A stretch of 64,000 bases of DNA from Streptomyces sp. SAI-127 (GTDB lineage Bacteria; Actinomycetota; Actinomycetes; Streptomycetales; Streptomycetaceae). The DNA lies in the NCBI RefSeq assembly GCF_029894425.1, contig NZ_JARXYJ010000001.1, forward strand, positions 3,038,001-3,102,000. The letters are read 5' to 3'. Made by a program: the position numbers and the translations under genes. This document shows, one piece after another, positions 18,747-28,552 of the stretch. Numbering within the stretch: position 1 is the stretch's first letter; each line of letters opens with the position of its first letter. Under the pieces are notes generated by a model that saw only the letters and a list, made by a program, of their open reading frames with translations, had not been told where the DNA came from and did not search any database.

Positions 18747-20741
18747 TCATCGGACCCTGCTCCGCAGGGCCGTGAGCAGGTATGCGCACAGCAGGGCGGT
18801 CAGCGACAACGCCAGTGCGCCGCCGACGGGTTGGGCGACCACACGCACCACTCCGGCCAGATAGCGCTCTCCACCGAAGGGCCACTGCAGCAGGAGGACC
18901 TCGCGCAGCCGCGCGGGAAGTCCGGCCGCCGCCCGCACGGACCCACCGTCCAGCGCTTTCCGCATAAGAGGCACAACGAGAATGGGCACGGCGACCACCG
19001 CGGCGAGCCCGGCCGTGGTGGACCGGAAGATGCCGGCCGCCAGAACACCTGCCCAGGCGCACCCGACCACGAGCCCGAACCAACTAGCGCTCAGCGACAA
19101 CCAGTCGGCGGGAACGTCCGTGAGCTCCCGTCCGTAGACGAGATAGAGCACTTCCGCGTCGCAGCCCACCGCAAGAAAGGCAAGAGCCAGCGCGGTGACG
19201 GCGGCGACGACGAGTTTCGCGGTGAGCAGCCCCAGTCGGCGGGGGACGGTGCCGCGGTCCGCGGCGAGGGCGGGGTGGCGGAACTCGTCACCGAACGCGA
19301 GCGCGCCGAGCAGCCCGGCCCCGAGCGCCGCCGGGGGCAGCGGCAGCTCCCTCGGCCATGCGGCCAGCAGGCGCGCCTGTGGAGTGTGACCGACCCGTGC
19401 CAGGAGTACGGCGGTGAGCGCGGACGTGACGAGTACCGCGGCGCCGGTGAGGAACCCGGTGCCGATCCCAGCCGCGCGGCGCAGTTCGTAGCGCAGGGGG
19501 CGCAAGGGGCTGGGGGCGGACCTGACGGAGATCGGCGGCGGGAGGGGGGACAGGGGGGCGGAGGCTGTGGCGGGACTCGGAGCGGCGTGACCGCTTCCCT
19601 CAGTCGGGACGCCAGGGGTGTCCCGACTGCTGCGGGGGGCCTGGTCGCCGTGGCCTTTCTGGCCTGCGGGCACCACCCGGGCACCGCGCATGGGTGAGCC
19701 GCCCTGTGATGCGAAGTCGTCGCGCACAGCTGGGCCGCCTCGCATTTCCGGCCCGGCCAATCCGACAGCCCCGTCACCGAGGAGCTCGCCGGTCTCCGGC
19801 CCCGTGGCCCCCGCCCGCGGGTCCTGGTCCTCTTGCGGGGCCTCGCCGGGAAGCGGACCCGCACCGGGGCCCATGTCCCCGATCTCGTTTGCGAGTTGGT
19901 GGACCAGAACGCCGTGACGGAAAGCCGTCTCGCCGACGTCGGCACATGTACTGCCGTACACGGACAGACGGTTGCCGCCTTCCCGGACGACTTCGACGGA
20001 GCGGTGCGCCGTGCGTGCCTCCTTGGCGACCAGGGCGGCGAGGCGGGCGGCGTGAGGGGTACGGACGGCGACACGGGGGCGGAGTCTGGTGCGGGCGAAC
20101 TCCGTGGCCTCCTGGTCCGCGACGAGTCGGCCTTGTTCGAGGGTGATGACGTGATCTGCGGCGCGCGCGGCCTCTTTGGGCTCGGACGTGGTGAACAGGA
20201 CCGAGCCTCCCTGGGCGGCGTGCGCTCGCAGCATGCCGTGCAGCCAGTGACTCTCGCGCGTGGAGAGCCCGTCGGCGGGGTCGTCCAGGACGAGCGTGTG
20301 GGGGTCCGGCAACAGGGCGCAGGCCAGGCCCAGGCGGCGGTCCATGCCGCGTGAGAGGGCGCCGAGCCGCTCGTCGCGCAGGCTGACGAGGCCCACGGCT
20401 TCGAGCACTTCGTCGGCGCGCCGGACCGGGACGCCGGCCGCGGCGCACAGCATGCGCAGATGGCCGCGGACCGTGCGCGCGGGATGGCCGGGCACATCGC
20501 CCATGAGGACGCCGACCTCGCGCGAGGGATGCGCGATGCGATGCAGCGGGCGGCCCCTGAAGTAGGTGAGGCCACGGCCTTGTTGGAGTTCGAGCATCAG
20601 TCTGAGTACCGTCGTCTTGCCCGCACCCGTCGCTCCGAGAAGCGCGGTGACGCGGCCCGCACGGGCTTCGAAGGACACATCGTCGACCGCGGGCGGGAGG
20701 TCCTTGCGGGAGTTGCTGGTCAGTCCGAAGGCCTGGATCAC
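18747..20741 (-). CDS. Single-chain ABC transporter: ATPase fused to membrane domain
   Basis: Protein of about 664 residues. Residues 1-215 form an ABC ATPase with Walker A (GATGAGKTT), signature (LSRGMDRRLGLA) and Walker B (HTLVLDDPADGL). A long Pro/Gly-rich linker (about 290-400) leads to a membrane domain with about six helices (from RYELRRAAGIGTGFLTG to ALSLTALLCAYLLTAL). It resembles the ABC-2-type exporters in which ATPase and permease are usually separate. The residue after the Walker B Asp is Asp instead of the catalytic Glu. The GTG at 20741 is used; a TTG three codons upstream is open. It stands alone, divergent in direction from nothing nearby; substrate unknown. Confidence 0.85.
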   Translation of the reverse strand: MIQAFGLTSNSRKDLPPAVDDVSFEARAGRVTALLGATGAGKTTVLRLMLELQQGRGLTYFRGRPLHRIAHPSREVGVLMGDVPGHPARTVRGHLRMLCAAAGVPVRRADEVLEAVGLVSLRDERLGALSRGMDRRLGLACALLPDPHTLVLDDPADGLSTRESHWLHGMLRAHAAQGGSVLFTTSEPKEAARAADHVITLEQGRLVADQEATEFARTRLRPRVAVRTPHAARLAALVAKEARTAHRSVEVVREGGNRLSVYGSTCADVGETAFRHGVLVHQLANEIGDMGPGAGPLPGEAPQEDQDPRAGATGPETGELLGDGAVGLAGPEMRGGPAVRDDFASQGGSPMRGARVVPAGQKGHGDQAPRSSRDTPGVPTEGSGHAAPSPATASAPLSPLPPPISVRSAPSPLRPLRYELRRAAGIGTGFLTGAAVLVTSALTAVLLARVGHTPQARLLAAWPRELPLPPAALGAGLLGALAFGDEFRHPALAADRGTVPRRLGLLTAKLVVAAVTALALAFLAVGCDAEVLYLVYGRELTDVPADWLSLSASWFGLVVGCAWAGVLAAGIFRSTTAGLAAVVAVPILVVPLMRKALDGGSVRAAAGLPARLREVLLLQWPFGGERYLAGVVRVVAQPVGGALALSLTALLCAYLLTALRSRVR

Positions 20742-20781
20742 CCGTAGCAAGATAGCGCGTTATGTCCCGTTTTCGGTGCCG

Positions 20782-21540
20782 TCACACTTCGGGGCGCAGC
20801 ATCGGAGGGTTGAGAAGCGTGGCACCGCCGGCCCGGAAGAGCTGGGCAGGGCGGCCGCCCTGTCGCGTGGTGGTGCCACCGGTGGGGACCAGGAAGCCCG
20901 GTGTGCCCGTCACCTTGCGGTGGAAGTTGCGCGGGTCCAGAGCCACGCCCCACACCGCCTCGTAGACGCGGCGTAGCTCGCCCACGGTGAATTCGGGCGG
21001 GCAGAAGGCGGTGGCCAGCGACGAGTACTCGATCTTCGAGCGGGCGCGCTCCACTCCGTCCGACAGGATCTGCGCATGGTCGAAGGCGAGCGGTGCGACC
21101 GGTTCGCCGTCCCGACCGTAACCGCCTCGCTGCAACAGCTCCTCGACAGGCGCCCACCGCGCGTTGCTGGCGTCACCGCCGGCCCGTGGGGCGGGCAGGT
21201 CGGGGGCGAGGGCGAGGTGGGCCACGCTCACCACGCGCATCCGGGGATCGCGCTTGGGATCGCCGTAGGTCGCGAGCTGTTCCAGGTGTGCTCCGTTGTC
21301 CTGGACGGGGACGTCCGGGTCATGGGCGCGCAGCCCGGTCTCCTCGGCGAGCTCACGGGCCGCGGCCTGCGCCAGATCCTCGTCGGCCCGTACGAAACCG
21401 CCGGGAAGCGCCCAGCGCCCCTGGAACGGCGGCTCACCCCTGCGCACCGCGAGCGCGCACAGGGCGTGGCGGCGCACGGTGAGCACGACCAGGTCCACGG
21501 TGACGGCGAAGGGCGGAAAGGCTGACGGGTCGTAGGGCAT
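20782..21540 (-). CDS. NUDIX hydrolase with NrtR-like winged-helix C-terminus
   Basis: Protein of 252 residues. An N-terminal NUDIX domain carries a complete NUDIX box (G-FVRADE-DLAQAAA-RELAEETGL, residues about 48-70). The C-terminal region (KIEYSSLATAFCPPEFTVGELRRVYEAV, NFHRKVTGT) is the winged helix seen in NrtR-type proteins, which repress NAD-salvage genes and sense ADP-ribose; other members are plain hydrolases. The ATG at 21540 starts the conserved domain; the open frame extends 45 codons upstream. The upstream spacer contains TCGTC and GACGA arms separated by 5 bases. No NAD-biosynthesis gene is adjacent, so a regulatory target is not evident. Confidence 0.82.
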   Translation of the reverse strand: MPYDPSAFPPFAVTVDLVVLTVRRHALCALAVRRGEPPFQGRWALPGGFVRADEDLAQAAARELAEETGLRAHDPDVPVQDNGAHLEQLATYGDPKRDPRMRVVSVAHLALAPDLPAPRAGGDASNARWAPVEELLQRGGYGRDGEPVAPLAFDHAQILSDGVERARSKIEYSSLATAFCPPEFTVGELRRVYEAVWGVALDPRNFHRKVTGTPGFLVPTGGTTTRQGGRPAQLFRAGGATLLNPPMLRPEV

Positions 21541-21671
21541 GCGGCGATCATAGTCGTCTGCCTGACGATAAACACTCCCTTCGCCGACCGCATCAGTGGC
21601 TGATCCACTCATGCTCCGAACTGGTCCGCCCCCCTGCGCCCGGCCCTTGCCGGCGCGCGTGTCGTCCGAGG

Positions 21672-23891
21672 TCACGACCTCAGTTGCAGCCTCCCCGCGG
21701 CCTCCTCGACCATGGCGAGCCCGAGTCTGCTGACCCGTACCGAGAACGGGGCCCCCGCGAGCCTCAGTCCGGTCAGACTGATCTCGCCGAGCGGCGCACT
21801 GCGCACGGGGCGCAGTGTGACCGTCCCCGCCGGGGCGTCGGGACGGATTCCCGCGAGGGCGCTCAGCAGCAGGACTCCCGCGGCCGCTGCCGTGGCCGCC
21901 GGCCGGCAGGCCGCCGGGTGGGGAAGGGGAGCGCTCCCGTCGGTGCGCTGCTCACCCGCGTACATCTCGGGGAGCCGGTGGCCGAAGGTCTCAGCCGCCG
22001 CCAGCAGACCGTGCAGGAGCGAGCCGGCCTCCTTTTCGTACCCGGCGGCGGCCAGGCCCGCGACGGCGATGGCCGTCTCGTGGACGCGTACCGCACCGGT
22101 GCGATGGCCGAACGGGTTGTATCCCGCCTCTTTCGTGCCCAGTCCGCGCAACCCCCAGCCCGAGTCCATGACCGGGCTTCCGAGCAGCCTGGCGAGCTGC
22201 TCGATCTGCGCCCTGTCGAGCAGGCCGGGTGCCTGTTCACCACCGCCCAGCAGGCCGGTGTCCAGGAGATGGACGGCCGCGGCACCGAGCTGCGGCACGA
22301 GACGTCCGTCGGGGGCACGCGCGGTGGCCGGCCGGCCACCGCCGCGGTCCTCGACCCAGAACTCCTCGCGGAAGGCCGAGCGCAACTCGCGGGCCCAATC
22401 CCGCAGCGCCGACCCGCCGGGTCTGTCGAACGCGTCGAGCAGATCGGCACCGAGGACGGCCGCGCGATGCGCGTGCGCTTGAGTCTCGCAGCGGACGGGG
22501 CCGCCGGGCTGTGGATCACACAGATACGTCCCCTCCCCCACGGCCGCCCGCAGCCAGCCCAGACAACGCTCGGCTGTCGGGAGCAGTTCTTCTGTCTCCT
22601 GTCGGGAGAGCCCCCACCGGGAGGCCTCCGCGAGAAGGGCGGGAAAGAGCAGGGTGGCCTCGGTGCCCGTGCAACCCGCTGGAATATGTGCGCCCGCGTC
22701 CCGGCGCGGCCCGGGAATCATGCCGGACTGCGCTGTGTGCCCCCGGAGTTGGGTGCGCGCGAGGGTGCGCAGGGTCCCGGCGGCGAGCCGGGTGCCGAGC
22801 GGCAGTGTCATACGGGCTGCGACGAGCGCGTCGGCCGGGGCCAGGCCGCAGCGCCAGGGGGCTCCGGCCGCGAGGTGGATGTCGGTGGGGTGTGCCGGGT
22901 CGCGTAGGAGCAAGGACTGCAGATCGTCGATGCTCGTGTCCAAAAGCGGCTGGATCGCTGGGTGGTCTCCCGTCGCGCGGGCGGAAGCCAGGGGGCTGGT
23001 CGCCGCGCGCCCCACGGCCCGGACAGGGCTCGCCCCGTCCAGGCGTACGCGCAACTCAAGGCCGGCCGTGCCGCCGGGGGGCAGCTCGAACTCCCAGCGC
23101 AAAAGGCCCGCCGACGCCAGTGCGTCGGAGGGCGGTGGGTCGGCCGTGACCGACGCCCCGCCGGCGGCGCAGGACCAGCGCAGGCCGGAGTCGTGGACGC
23201 TCGCGGGCAGTTCGGGTCCCGCTCGGCCGGACGCGATCGCGCCCAGGTCCGCCAGATCCGTACCGAGTGCCACCTCCACCGGCAGTCGCAGTGGGCGGAC
23301 GGCAGCGCTGTGCAGCGTGATGCGCTCCGTGCCGTCCGCGTGGCGTGTGCGTTCGACGACGACGTCCGGGTCCGGGCCTCCGCCCTGGGAGACACGAGCG
23401 GTGGCCATGAAACGTGCGCGATCCGCCGCGGTCGTCCGTGCCTGGACCGCGAGAGGCTCCCGGCCGGCGATACGGATCTGGCACCGGGAGAGCACGCGTC
23501 GGCCCGCGCGGTAGAAGCCTTCCAGCCCGTGCCCGTTCAACTGCCCTTGGTCCGTGGAGATGGCCAGGCCCGGAAGCGCCACGCAGATGATGACCGAGTG
23601 CGCCGGGGGAAGTTCAGCTGGGCCTCGGGGCCCCGAAGGGTGGTTCTGCGGCGGTCCGGACGGGGCGAGTGAGGGCGGGCGAGGGCGACGGCTCGGGTTC
23701 GGAGGCGGAGCCCAGTCCTGCCCCGCCGGCGTCGACGAGCGCCGCGCAGCCGCCACCGACGGAGACCGCTCCCGGTCCCGTGACAGCGAGGAACCGGTGT
23801 CCTCCTGGCCGTGGTCCGGAGCCGTGTTCCAGCGGTGCTCAACCGGCACCGAGGTGGGCTGGGTGCCGCTCGGGAACCTCGGCTCAGCCAT
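21672..23891 (-). CDS. Glycogen debranching enzyme-like (alpha,alpha-toroid) glycosidase
   Basis: Protein of about 739 residues. After a Pro-rich, low-complexity first 100 residues comes an N-terminal domain of the bacterial glycogen-debranching type (ALPGLAISTDQGQLNGHGL, GFYRAGRRVLSR) and a C-terminal alpha,alpha-toroid of the amylo-1,6-glucosidase/MGH1 type (TGTEATLLFPALLAEASRWG, GLGTKEAGYNPFGHRTGAV, HETAIAVAGLAAAGY). The start is uncertain: ATG 23891 is preferred because the 119 codons upstream look like non-coding translation, but an ATG at 24248 overlaps the stop of the DUF4192 gene (ATGA) and keeps the frame open. Activity on alpha-glucans is inferred from the family; catalytic acids were not assigned. 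Confidence 0.75.
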   Translation of the reverse strand: MAEPRFPSGTQPTSVPVEHRWNTAPDHGQEDTGSSLSRDRERSPSVAAARRSSTPAGQDWAPPPNPSRRPRPPSLAPSGPPQNHPSGPRGPAELPPAHSVIICVALPGLAISTDQGQLNGHGLEGFYRAGRRVLSRCQIRIAGREPLAVQARTTAADRARFMATARVSQGGGPDPDVVVERTRHADGTERITLHSAAVRPLRLPVEVALGTDLADLGAIASGRAGPELPASVHDSGLRWSCAAGGASVTADPPPSDALASAGLLRWEFELPPGGTAGLELRVRLDGASPVRAVGRAATSPLASARATGDHPAIQPLLDTSIDDLQSLLLRDPAHPTDIHLAAGAPWRCGLAPADALVAARMTLPLGTRLAAGTLRTLARTQLRGHTAQSGMIPGPRRDAGAHIPAGCTGTEATLLFPALLAEASRWGLSRQETEELLPTAERCLGWLRAAVGEGTYLCDPQPGGPVRCETQAHAHRAAVLGADLLDAFDRPGGSALRDWARELRSAFREEFWVEDRGGGRPATARAPDGRLVPQLGAAAVHLLDTGLLGGGEQAPGLLDRAQIEQLARLLGSPVMDSGWGLRGLGTKEAGYNPFGHRTGAVRVHETAIAVAGLAAAGYEKEAGSLLHGLLAAAETFGHRLPEMYAGEQRTDGSAPLPHPAACRPAATAAAAGVLLLSALAGIRPDAPAGTVTLRPVRSAPLGEISLTGLRLAGAPFSVRVSRLGLAMVEEAAGRLQLRS

Positions 23892-24244
23892 GCCGGTGGC
23901 TGCGGCCGACGGCGGCGGACCGGCGCTTGCTTTCCCTACCGTCGTCGGCGTGACAAGGGGGGAACGGACGTCGTCGTTGGAGGGCGGAGTCGGCTGATGC
24001 AAGGGGCGCTTCCTCTGCACTCTGCGCGGCTCGGGCGTGTTCGGCGCCCGGTGCGGGGCTCCTGCAGGACATGGGTGCTGCGGCGGTACGGCCCGATCGG
24101 GCGTTCCGCCACTCAGGTGAACGGGGCGGGCCTGTTCAGGGTCACGCCCCCGAGCACGTAAGCCGACCGAATGGGGGCGGCCCGGAGCCGCCACCCGGCG
24201 GCGCAGGCGGGACCACCCGCGTGCGACACACTTCCAGCGGTCGC
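23892..24244. other. Spacer or N-terminal extension before the debranching-like gene
   Basis: This stretch is open in the frame of the downstream glycosidase from an ATG at 24248, yet its translation is Arg/Pro-rich with no recognisable domain. It contains TTGTCA on the minus strand near 23950, a possible -35 element. I read it as a promoter region, with coding extension as the alternative. Confidence 0.45.
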
Positions 24245-25948
24245 TCATCCCTCCTCCTCGGTGGCACCCCCGGGCCGTGTGCCCTGGGGCCGGCGCACGT
24301 CGTCCTTGCCCGTGGTGCGGCGGGCGGCACCGGGGCGCGTACCGCGGGCCGGTCGAGAGCGCGGGCGGGATTCCTCCGCGCAGGGCTGCCTGCTTTCGGC
24401 TTCAGCGGTGTTCGGACGGGCGTCGGGGCGAGTGCCGGGACGCACACGCTTACGTCGGCGGGCGGTCGTGGCGGGCGGTGGCCCCGGCAGAGAGCGGTCC
24501 GAACCGGGCGGGCATGGCGGCAGCGCGTCTGCGGCACGGGACGGACACTCCGACTGCGTGTCGTTGCGCTTGCCGGGCACAGGCTTGGCACCCATGAACC
24601 CGTCGTAACCGGGCGGGGTTGCCACCCGCCCAGGAACGGGCGTGTTCGGCCGCACCAGCTCGTCGGTCGTCTCCACATCGTCCACATCGGCGGACTGAGC
24701 GATCTCCGCCCGCGCGCGTGCCTCGCGCCCCTCGCGTTCCGCGCGCAGGCAGCGGCGAATGGATTCCGGGTCCAGTCCTTCGTTGCAGGCTTGGTGCAGG
24801 AGCCGGGCGAAGAGGTAGCCGGGATCCGCACCCAGGGCCATGGCCAGCGCTTCCCTGGCCTCGATCTCGTCGCCCGTGGCCCACGCCACCCATCCGGCGA
24901 GGGTGAGCGGCGCCGCCGCATGCTCGCCGTAGGGTCCGACGCACCGGCGGGCCAATGCACGCCACAGGCGCAGTGCCGGTCCGGCCTCCTCGGCCTCCAT
25001 CCACTCGGCCGCGCGGTCCCGGGTCGTGCGGTCCTGCAGGCCGAGGATGAGTTCCGCCGCGTCTTGGTGCCCCAGCAGTTCGTCGTCTCGCAGGTCGGCC
25101 TGGAGCGCCCCCGACACGGGCGCTGCCTCGGCGAAGCGTGCCATGGTGCGCCTGGCCAGGCGCACCGTCTCCTCGGCCACCTCCGCCCGGCTCGTCAGTT
25201 CGAGCATCCTGGGGACCAGGGCCATGCCTGCGGTGTCCAGAGCGACTTCCTGTTCCAGCGCGGCCGCGGTCTCCCAGGGCTGCAGCCGGGCCCGCAACTC
25301 GCGCAGTGTGCCGCGCACCTGCAGTCCGGCGTACGTGGCCGCCGCGGCGAGCACCGAGGTGCCGGGCAGACCCATCGGAAGTCCCTCCACGGGACAGCAT
25401 TCCTGGCTCGGGCAACAGTACGACCAGTAGCGGCCGCCGGAGATGCACAATGCCTCGATCACAGGAACGTCGAGCCTGCCGCACTCCGTGCGCAGCAGGG
25501 CGGCGAGCGGGGCCAGCCGCTCCGTGATCTGCCTGCCGGTTTCACCGGCCGCGGGTTCCTGGCAGAGGTAGGCGACCATCTGCTCGGGGCGGGCACCGCG
25601 GCGCTCGCTACCGGTGATCAGTCCGTGGGCCAGCTGCCGGGCCACGGCCGCCCAGTCGTCCTTGTTGGCGGGGATGCCGAGCCGGGCTCGCCCACCGAAC
25701 CGGCCGCGGCCGCCCCGGTCGTGCAGGGCGACCAGAACGATGCTGTCCTCGGGCCGGTACCCGAGCAGGTAGGGCAGGGCGTCGGCCAGCTCGCCCGGAG
25801 TCCGCAGGGTGACCTGATGTTCGGCGCCATGCGCGTCGAATCCGACGCGGTCGCTGATCCCCGAGCCGTCGTTGTTGCGTCCGTCGTTGTTCCGTCCGCC
25901 GTTATCGCCGTTTGCAGCAGGTCCGGTCGTTTCGCTGTGATTCGTCAT
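24245..25948 (-). CDS. DUF4192 domain protein
   Basis: Protein of 567 residues. After a short Asn/Asp/Gly-rich head with a repeated NNDG motif, residues about 35-420 form the DUF4192 domain (LRTPGELADALPYLLGYRPEDSIVLVAL, MVAYLCQEP, CPSQECCPVEGLPMG). The C-terminal 130 residues are Arg/Pro-rich and look disordered. DUF4192 proteins are common in actinobacteria and of unknown function. The ATG at 25948 begins the first conserved segment. The gene is divergent from the RecQ-like helicase (139 bases), a pairing that may be meaningful. Confidence 0.85.
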   Translation of the reverse strand: MTNHSETTGPAANGDNGGRNNDGRNNDGSGISDRVGFDAHGAEHQVTLRTPGELADALPYLLGYRPEDSIVLVALHDRGGRGRFGGRARLGIPANKDDWAAVARQLAHGLITGSERRGARPEQMVAYLCQEPAAGETGRQITERLAPLAALLRTECGRLDVPVIEALCISGGRYWSYCCPSQECCPVEGLPMGLPGTSVLAAAATYAGLQVRGTLRELRARLQPWETAAALEQEVALDTAGMALVPRMLELTSRAEVAEETVRLARRTMARFAEAAPVSGALQADLRDDELLGHQDAAELILGLQDRTTRDRAAEWMEAEEAGPALRLWRALARRCVGPYGEHAAAPLTLAGWVAWATGDEIEAREALAMALGADPGYLFARLLHQACNEGLDPESIRRCLRAEREGREARARAEIAQSADVDDVETTDELVRPNTPVPGRVATPPGYDGFMGAKPVPGKRNDTQSECPSRAADALPPCPPGSDRSLPGPPPATTARRRKRVRPGTRPDARPNTAEAESRQPCAEESRPRSRPARGTRPGAARRTTGKDDVRRPQGTRPGGATEEEG

Positions 25949-26087
25949 GCGCAGACGATCTCGCGGATCGTGACGTTCCGTTTGAGCCTGTGGATAAGTC
26001 CGATCAGGGCCACGACAAGGCATCCCGTCATCCACAGCTCGGCCGCCGAGAGGCGCCGCTGTCGGAGGCGTCCTGTTGTATGGAGGC

Positions 26088-28259
26088 ATGACGCACACGA
26101 GCAAGACGGAGCTGCGCGAGGCTGCCGACGGGATCCTCGTCCGGCTCGTCGGGGACAGCACCGGATCGGCGCGACTGCGCGAGGACCAGTGGCGGGCGAT
26201 CGAGGCGCTGGTCGCCGACAAGCGCCGGGCCCTGGTCGTTCAGCGCACGGGATGGGGCAAGTCCGCGGTGTATTTCGTGGCGACGGCCCTGCTGCGCGAG
26301 CGCGGTGCCGGGCCGACCGTGATCGTCTCTCCGCTGCTCGCGCTCATGCGCAACCAGGTCGAGGCCGCCGCCCGCGCCGGCATCCACGCCCGGACCATCA
26401 ACTCCTCCAACCCCGAGGAGTGGGAGACCATCCGCGCCGAGATCGCCGCGGGCACCGTGGACGTGCTGCTCGTGAGCCCCGAGCGGCTCAACAACCCGGA
26501 CTTCCGCGACAACGTCCTGCCGGAGCTGTCTGCCGCCACCGGCCTTCTCGTCGTCGACGAGGCGCACTGCATCTCCGACTGGGGCCATGACTTCCGCCCC
26601 GACTACCGCCGTCTGCGCACCATGCTCACTGATCTCCCTCCCGGGGTGCCTGTGCTGGCCACCACCGCCACGGCCAATGCCCGGGTCACCGCCGACGTGG
26701 CGGAGCAGTTGGGCACCGGCACCGGCTCGGACGCGCTGGTCCTGCGCGGCCCGCTCGACCGCGAGAGCCTCAGCCTCGGTGTTCTCCAGCTCCCCGACGC
26801 CGCCCACCGGCTGGCCTGGCTCGCCGATCACCTGGACGACCTGCCGGGCTCCGGGATCATCTACACGCTGACAGTCGCCGCCGCCGAGGAGATCACCGCC
26901 TTCCTGCGGCAGTGCGGGCACACCGTCGCCTCGTACACGGGAAAGACGGAGAACGCCGAACGCCAGCAGGCCGAGGAAGCCCTCCTCGCGAACAAGGTCA
27001 AGGCGCTGGTGGCCACCTCCGCGCTCGGCATGGGGTTCGACAAACCCGACCTCGGCTTCGTCGTCCACGTCGGTTCGCCGTCCTCCCCCATCGCCTACTA
27101 CCAGCAGGTCGGCCGCGCCGGACGCGGCGTCGAGCACGCCGAGGTGCTGCTCCTGCCCGGCCGCGAGGACGAGGCGATCTGGTCGTACTTCGCCTCCGTC
27201 GCGTTCCCGCCCGAAGAATCCGTACGGCGCACCCTGGACGCCCTCGCCCGAGCGGACCGGCCGCTGTCACTGCCCGCGCTCGAACCGCTGGTGGAGCTCA
27301 ACCGCACCCGCTTGGAGATCATGCTGAAGGTGCTGGACGTGGACGGTGCGGTCCATCGGGTCAAGGGCGGCTGGATCGCCACCGGAGCACCCTGGTCGTA
27401 CGACTCCGAGCGCTACGCCTGGGTCGCCAAGCAGCGCGCCACCGAGCAGCAGGCCATGCGCGACTACGTCACCACCACGGGCTGCCGTATGGAGTTCCTG
27501 AGGCTGCAGCTGGACGACGAGCAGGCGGCCTCCTGCGGCCGCTGCGACAACTGCGCCGGACCCCGCTTCACCGCCGACATCTCCTCGGCCGCCCTGGACA
27601 CGGCGGGCGGCTCGCTCGCCCGCGCCGGTGTCGTGGTGGAGCCCCGCCGAATGTGGCCCACCGGGCTCCCCTCCATCGGCGTCGACCTCAAGGGCCGTAT
27701 CCCACCCGGCGAACAGGCCTTGCCGGGCCGGGCGCTCGGGCGGATGTCGGACATCGGCTGGGGCAACCGCCTTCGCCCGCTGCTCGCACCCCAGACTCCG
27801 GACGCTCCCGCCCCCGACGATGTGGCGAACGCAGTCGTGACCGTGCTGGCCGACTGGGCCAAGTCGCCCGACGGTTGGGCGTCCGGCGCCCCGGACGCAC
27901 CGGCCCGGCCGGTGGGGGTGGTCACCGTTCCCTCGCACAGTCGGCCCCAGTTGGTCACATCCCTCGGAAGCCGGATCTCCACCGTCGGCCGCATCCCGTT
28001 CCTGGGGTCCCTCGCATACACGGACCACTCCGACGATCTTTCGCTGCCCCGCTCCAACAGCGCTCAGCGCCTGCGCGCCCTGCACGGAGCGCTCACCATC
28101 CCTCCGTCCCTGCGAGAGGCACTGCAGGCAGCCGGGGGCCCTGTCCTGCTTGTCGACGACATGACCGAGACCGGCTGGACCCTCGCGGTCGCCGCCCGGC
28201 TGCTGTTGCGGTCAGGTGCCCAGGGGGTGTTGCCTCTGGTTCTGGCCGTACGTGGCTGA
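26088..28259 (+). CDS. RecQ-family DNA helicase with C-terminal phosphoribosyltransferase-like domain
   Basis: ATP-dependent 3'-5' helicase of 723 residues. The motor has Walker A (RTGWGKS, residues 53-59), the DEAH box (VVDEAHCISDWGHDFRPDY, about 155-173), motif IV-VI (STASALGMGFDKPDL-like, QQVGRAGRG) and a RecQ zinc-binding region with four cysteines (CRMEFL...CGRCDNC, about 464-490). The last 120 residues resemble a type I phosphoribosyltransferase, with the PRPP-loop-like LLVDDMTETGWTLA at about 685-700. The ATG at 26088 has ggagg only 1 base away; a TTG at 26076 with ggagg 7 bases upstream is an equally plausible start. It probably acts in DNA repair; the function of the tail is unknown. 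Confidence 0.9.
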   Translation: MTHTSKTELREAADGILVRLVGDSTGSARLREDQWRAIEALVADKRRALVVQRTGWGKSAVYFVATALLRERGAGPTVIVSPLLALMRNQVEAAARAGIHARTINSSNPEEWETIRAEIAAGTVDVLLVSPERLNNPDFRDNVLPELSAATGLLVVDEAHCISDWGHDFRPDYRRLRTMLTDLPPGVPVLATTATANARVTADVAEQLGTGTGSDALVLRGPLDRESLSLGVLQLPDAAHRLAWLADHLDDLPGSGIIYTLTVAAAEEITAFLRQCGHTVASYTGKTENAERQQAEEALLANKVKALVATSALGMGFDKPDLGFVVHVGSPSSPIAYYQQVGRAGRGVEHAEVLLLPGREDEAIWSYFASVAFPPEESVRRTLDALARADRPLSLPALEPLVELNRTRLEIMLKVLDVDGAVHRVKGGWIATGAPWSYDSERYAWVAKQRATEQQAMRDYVTTTGCRMEFLRLQLDDEQAASCGRCDNCAGPRFTADISSAALDTAGGSLARAGVVVEPRRMWPTGLPSIGVDLKGRIPPGEQALPGRALGRMSDIGWGNRLRPLLAPQTPDAPAPDDVANAVVTVLADWAKSPDGWASGAPDAPARPVGVVTVPSHSRPQLVTSLGSRISTVGRIPFLGSLAYTDHSDDLSLPRSNSAQRLRALHGALTIPPSLREALQAAGGPVLLVDDMTETGWTLAVAARLLLRSGAQGVLPLVLAVRG

Positions 28260-28552
28260 GCAGACACCGGAAGCGACAGCGCGCCACGCGCGCCTACCGA
28301 TGCGGGTCGTGAACGGCCGGGCTCGGAGGTCCCGGGCATCGCCGGTCAAACACTGGGTAGGGATATAAGCCACGAACCGTCAGATTCGTGTCGGTGGACC
28401 CAATTGCTCGTTGCCGCAACCAAGTTCGACAGGAAGAATTGAGGTCCGCTCCCCGCACGGCCCGTCCGTTGACCGGTAGGGCTCTGCTGCGGTGCGCGCT
28501 CCCCCGAATCCGACCCCGCCCGCCGTATGGGCGCGTAGCCGAAGGGAGGACC

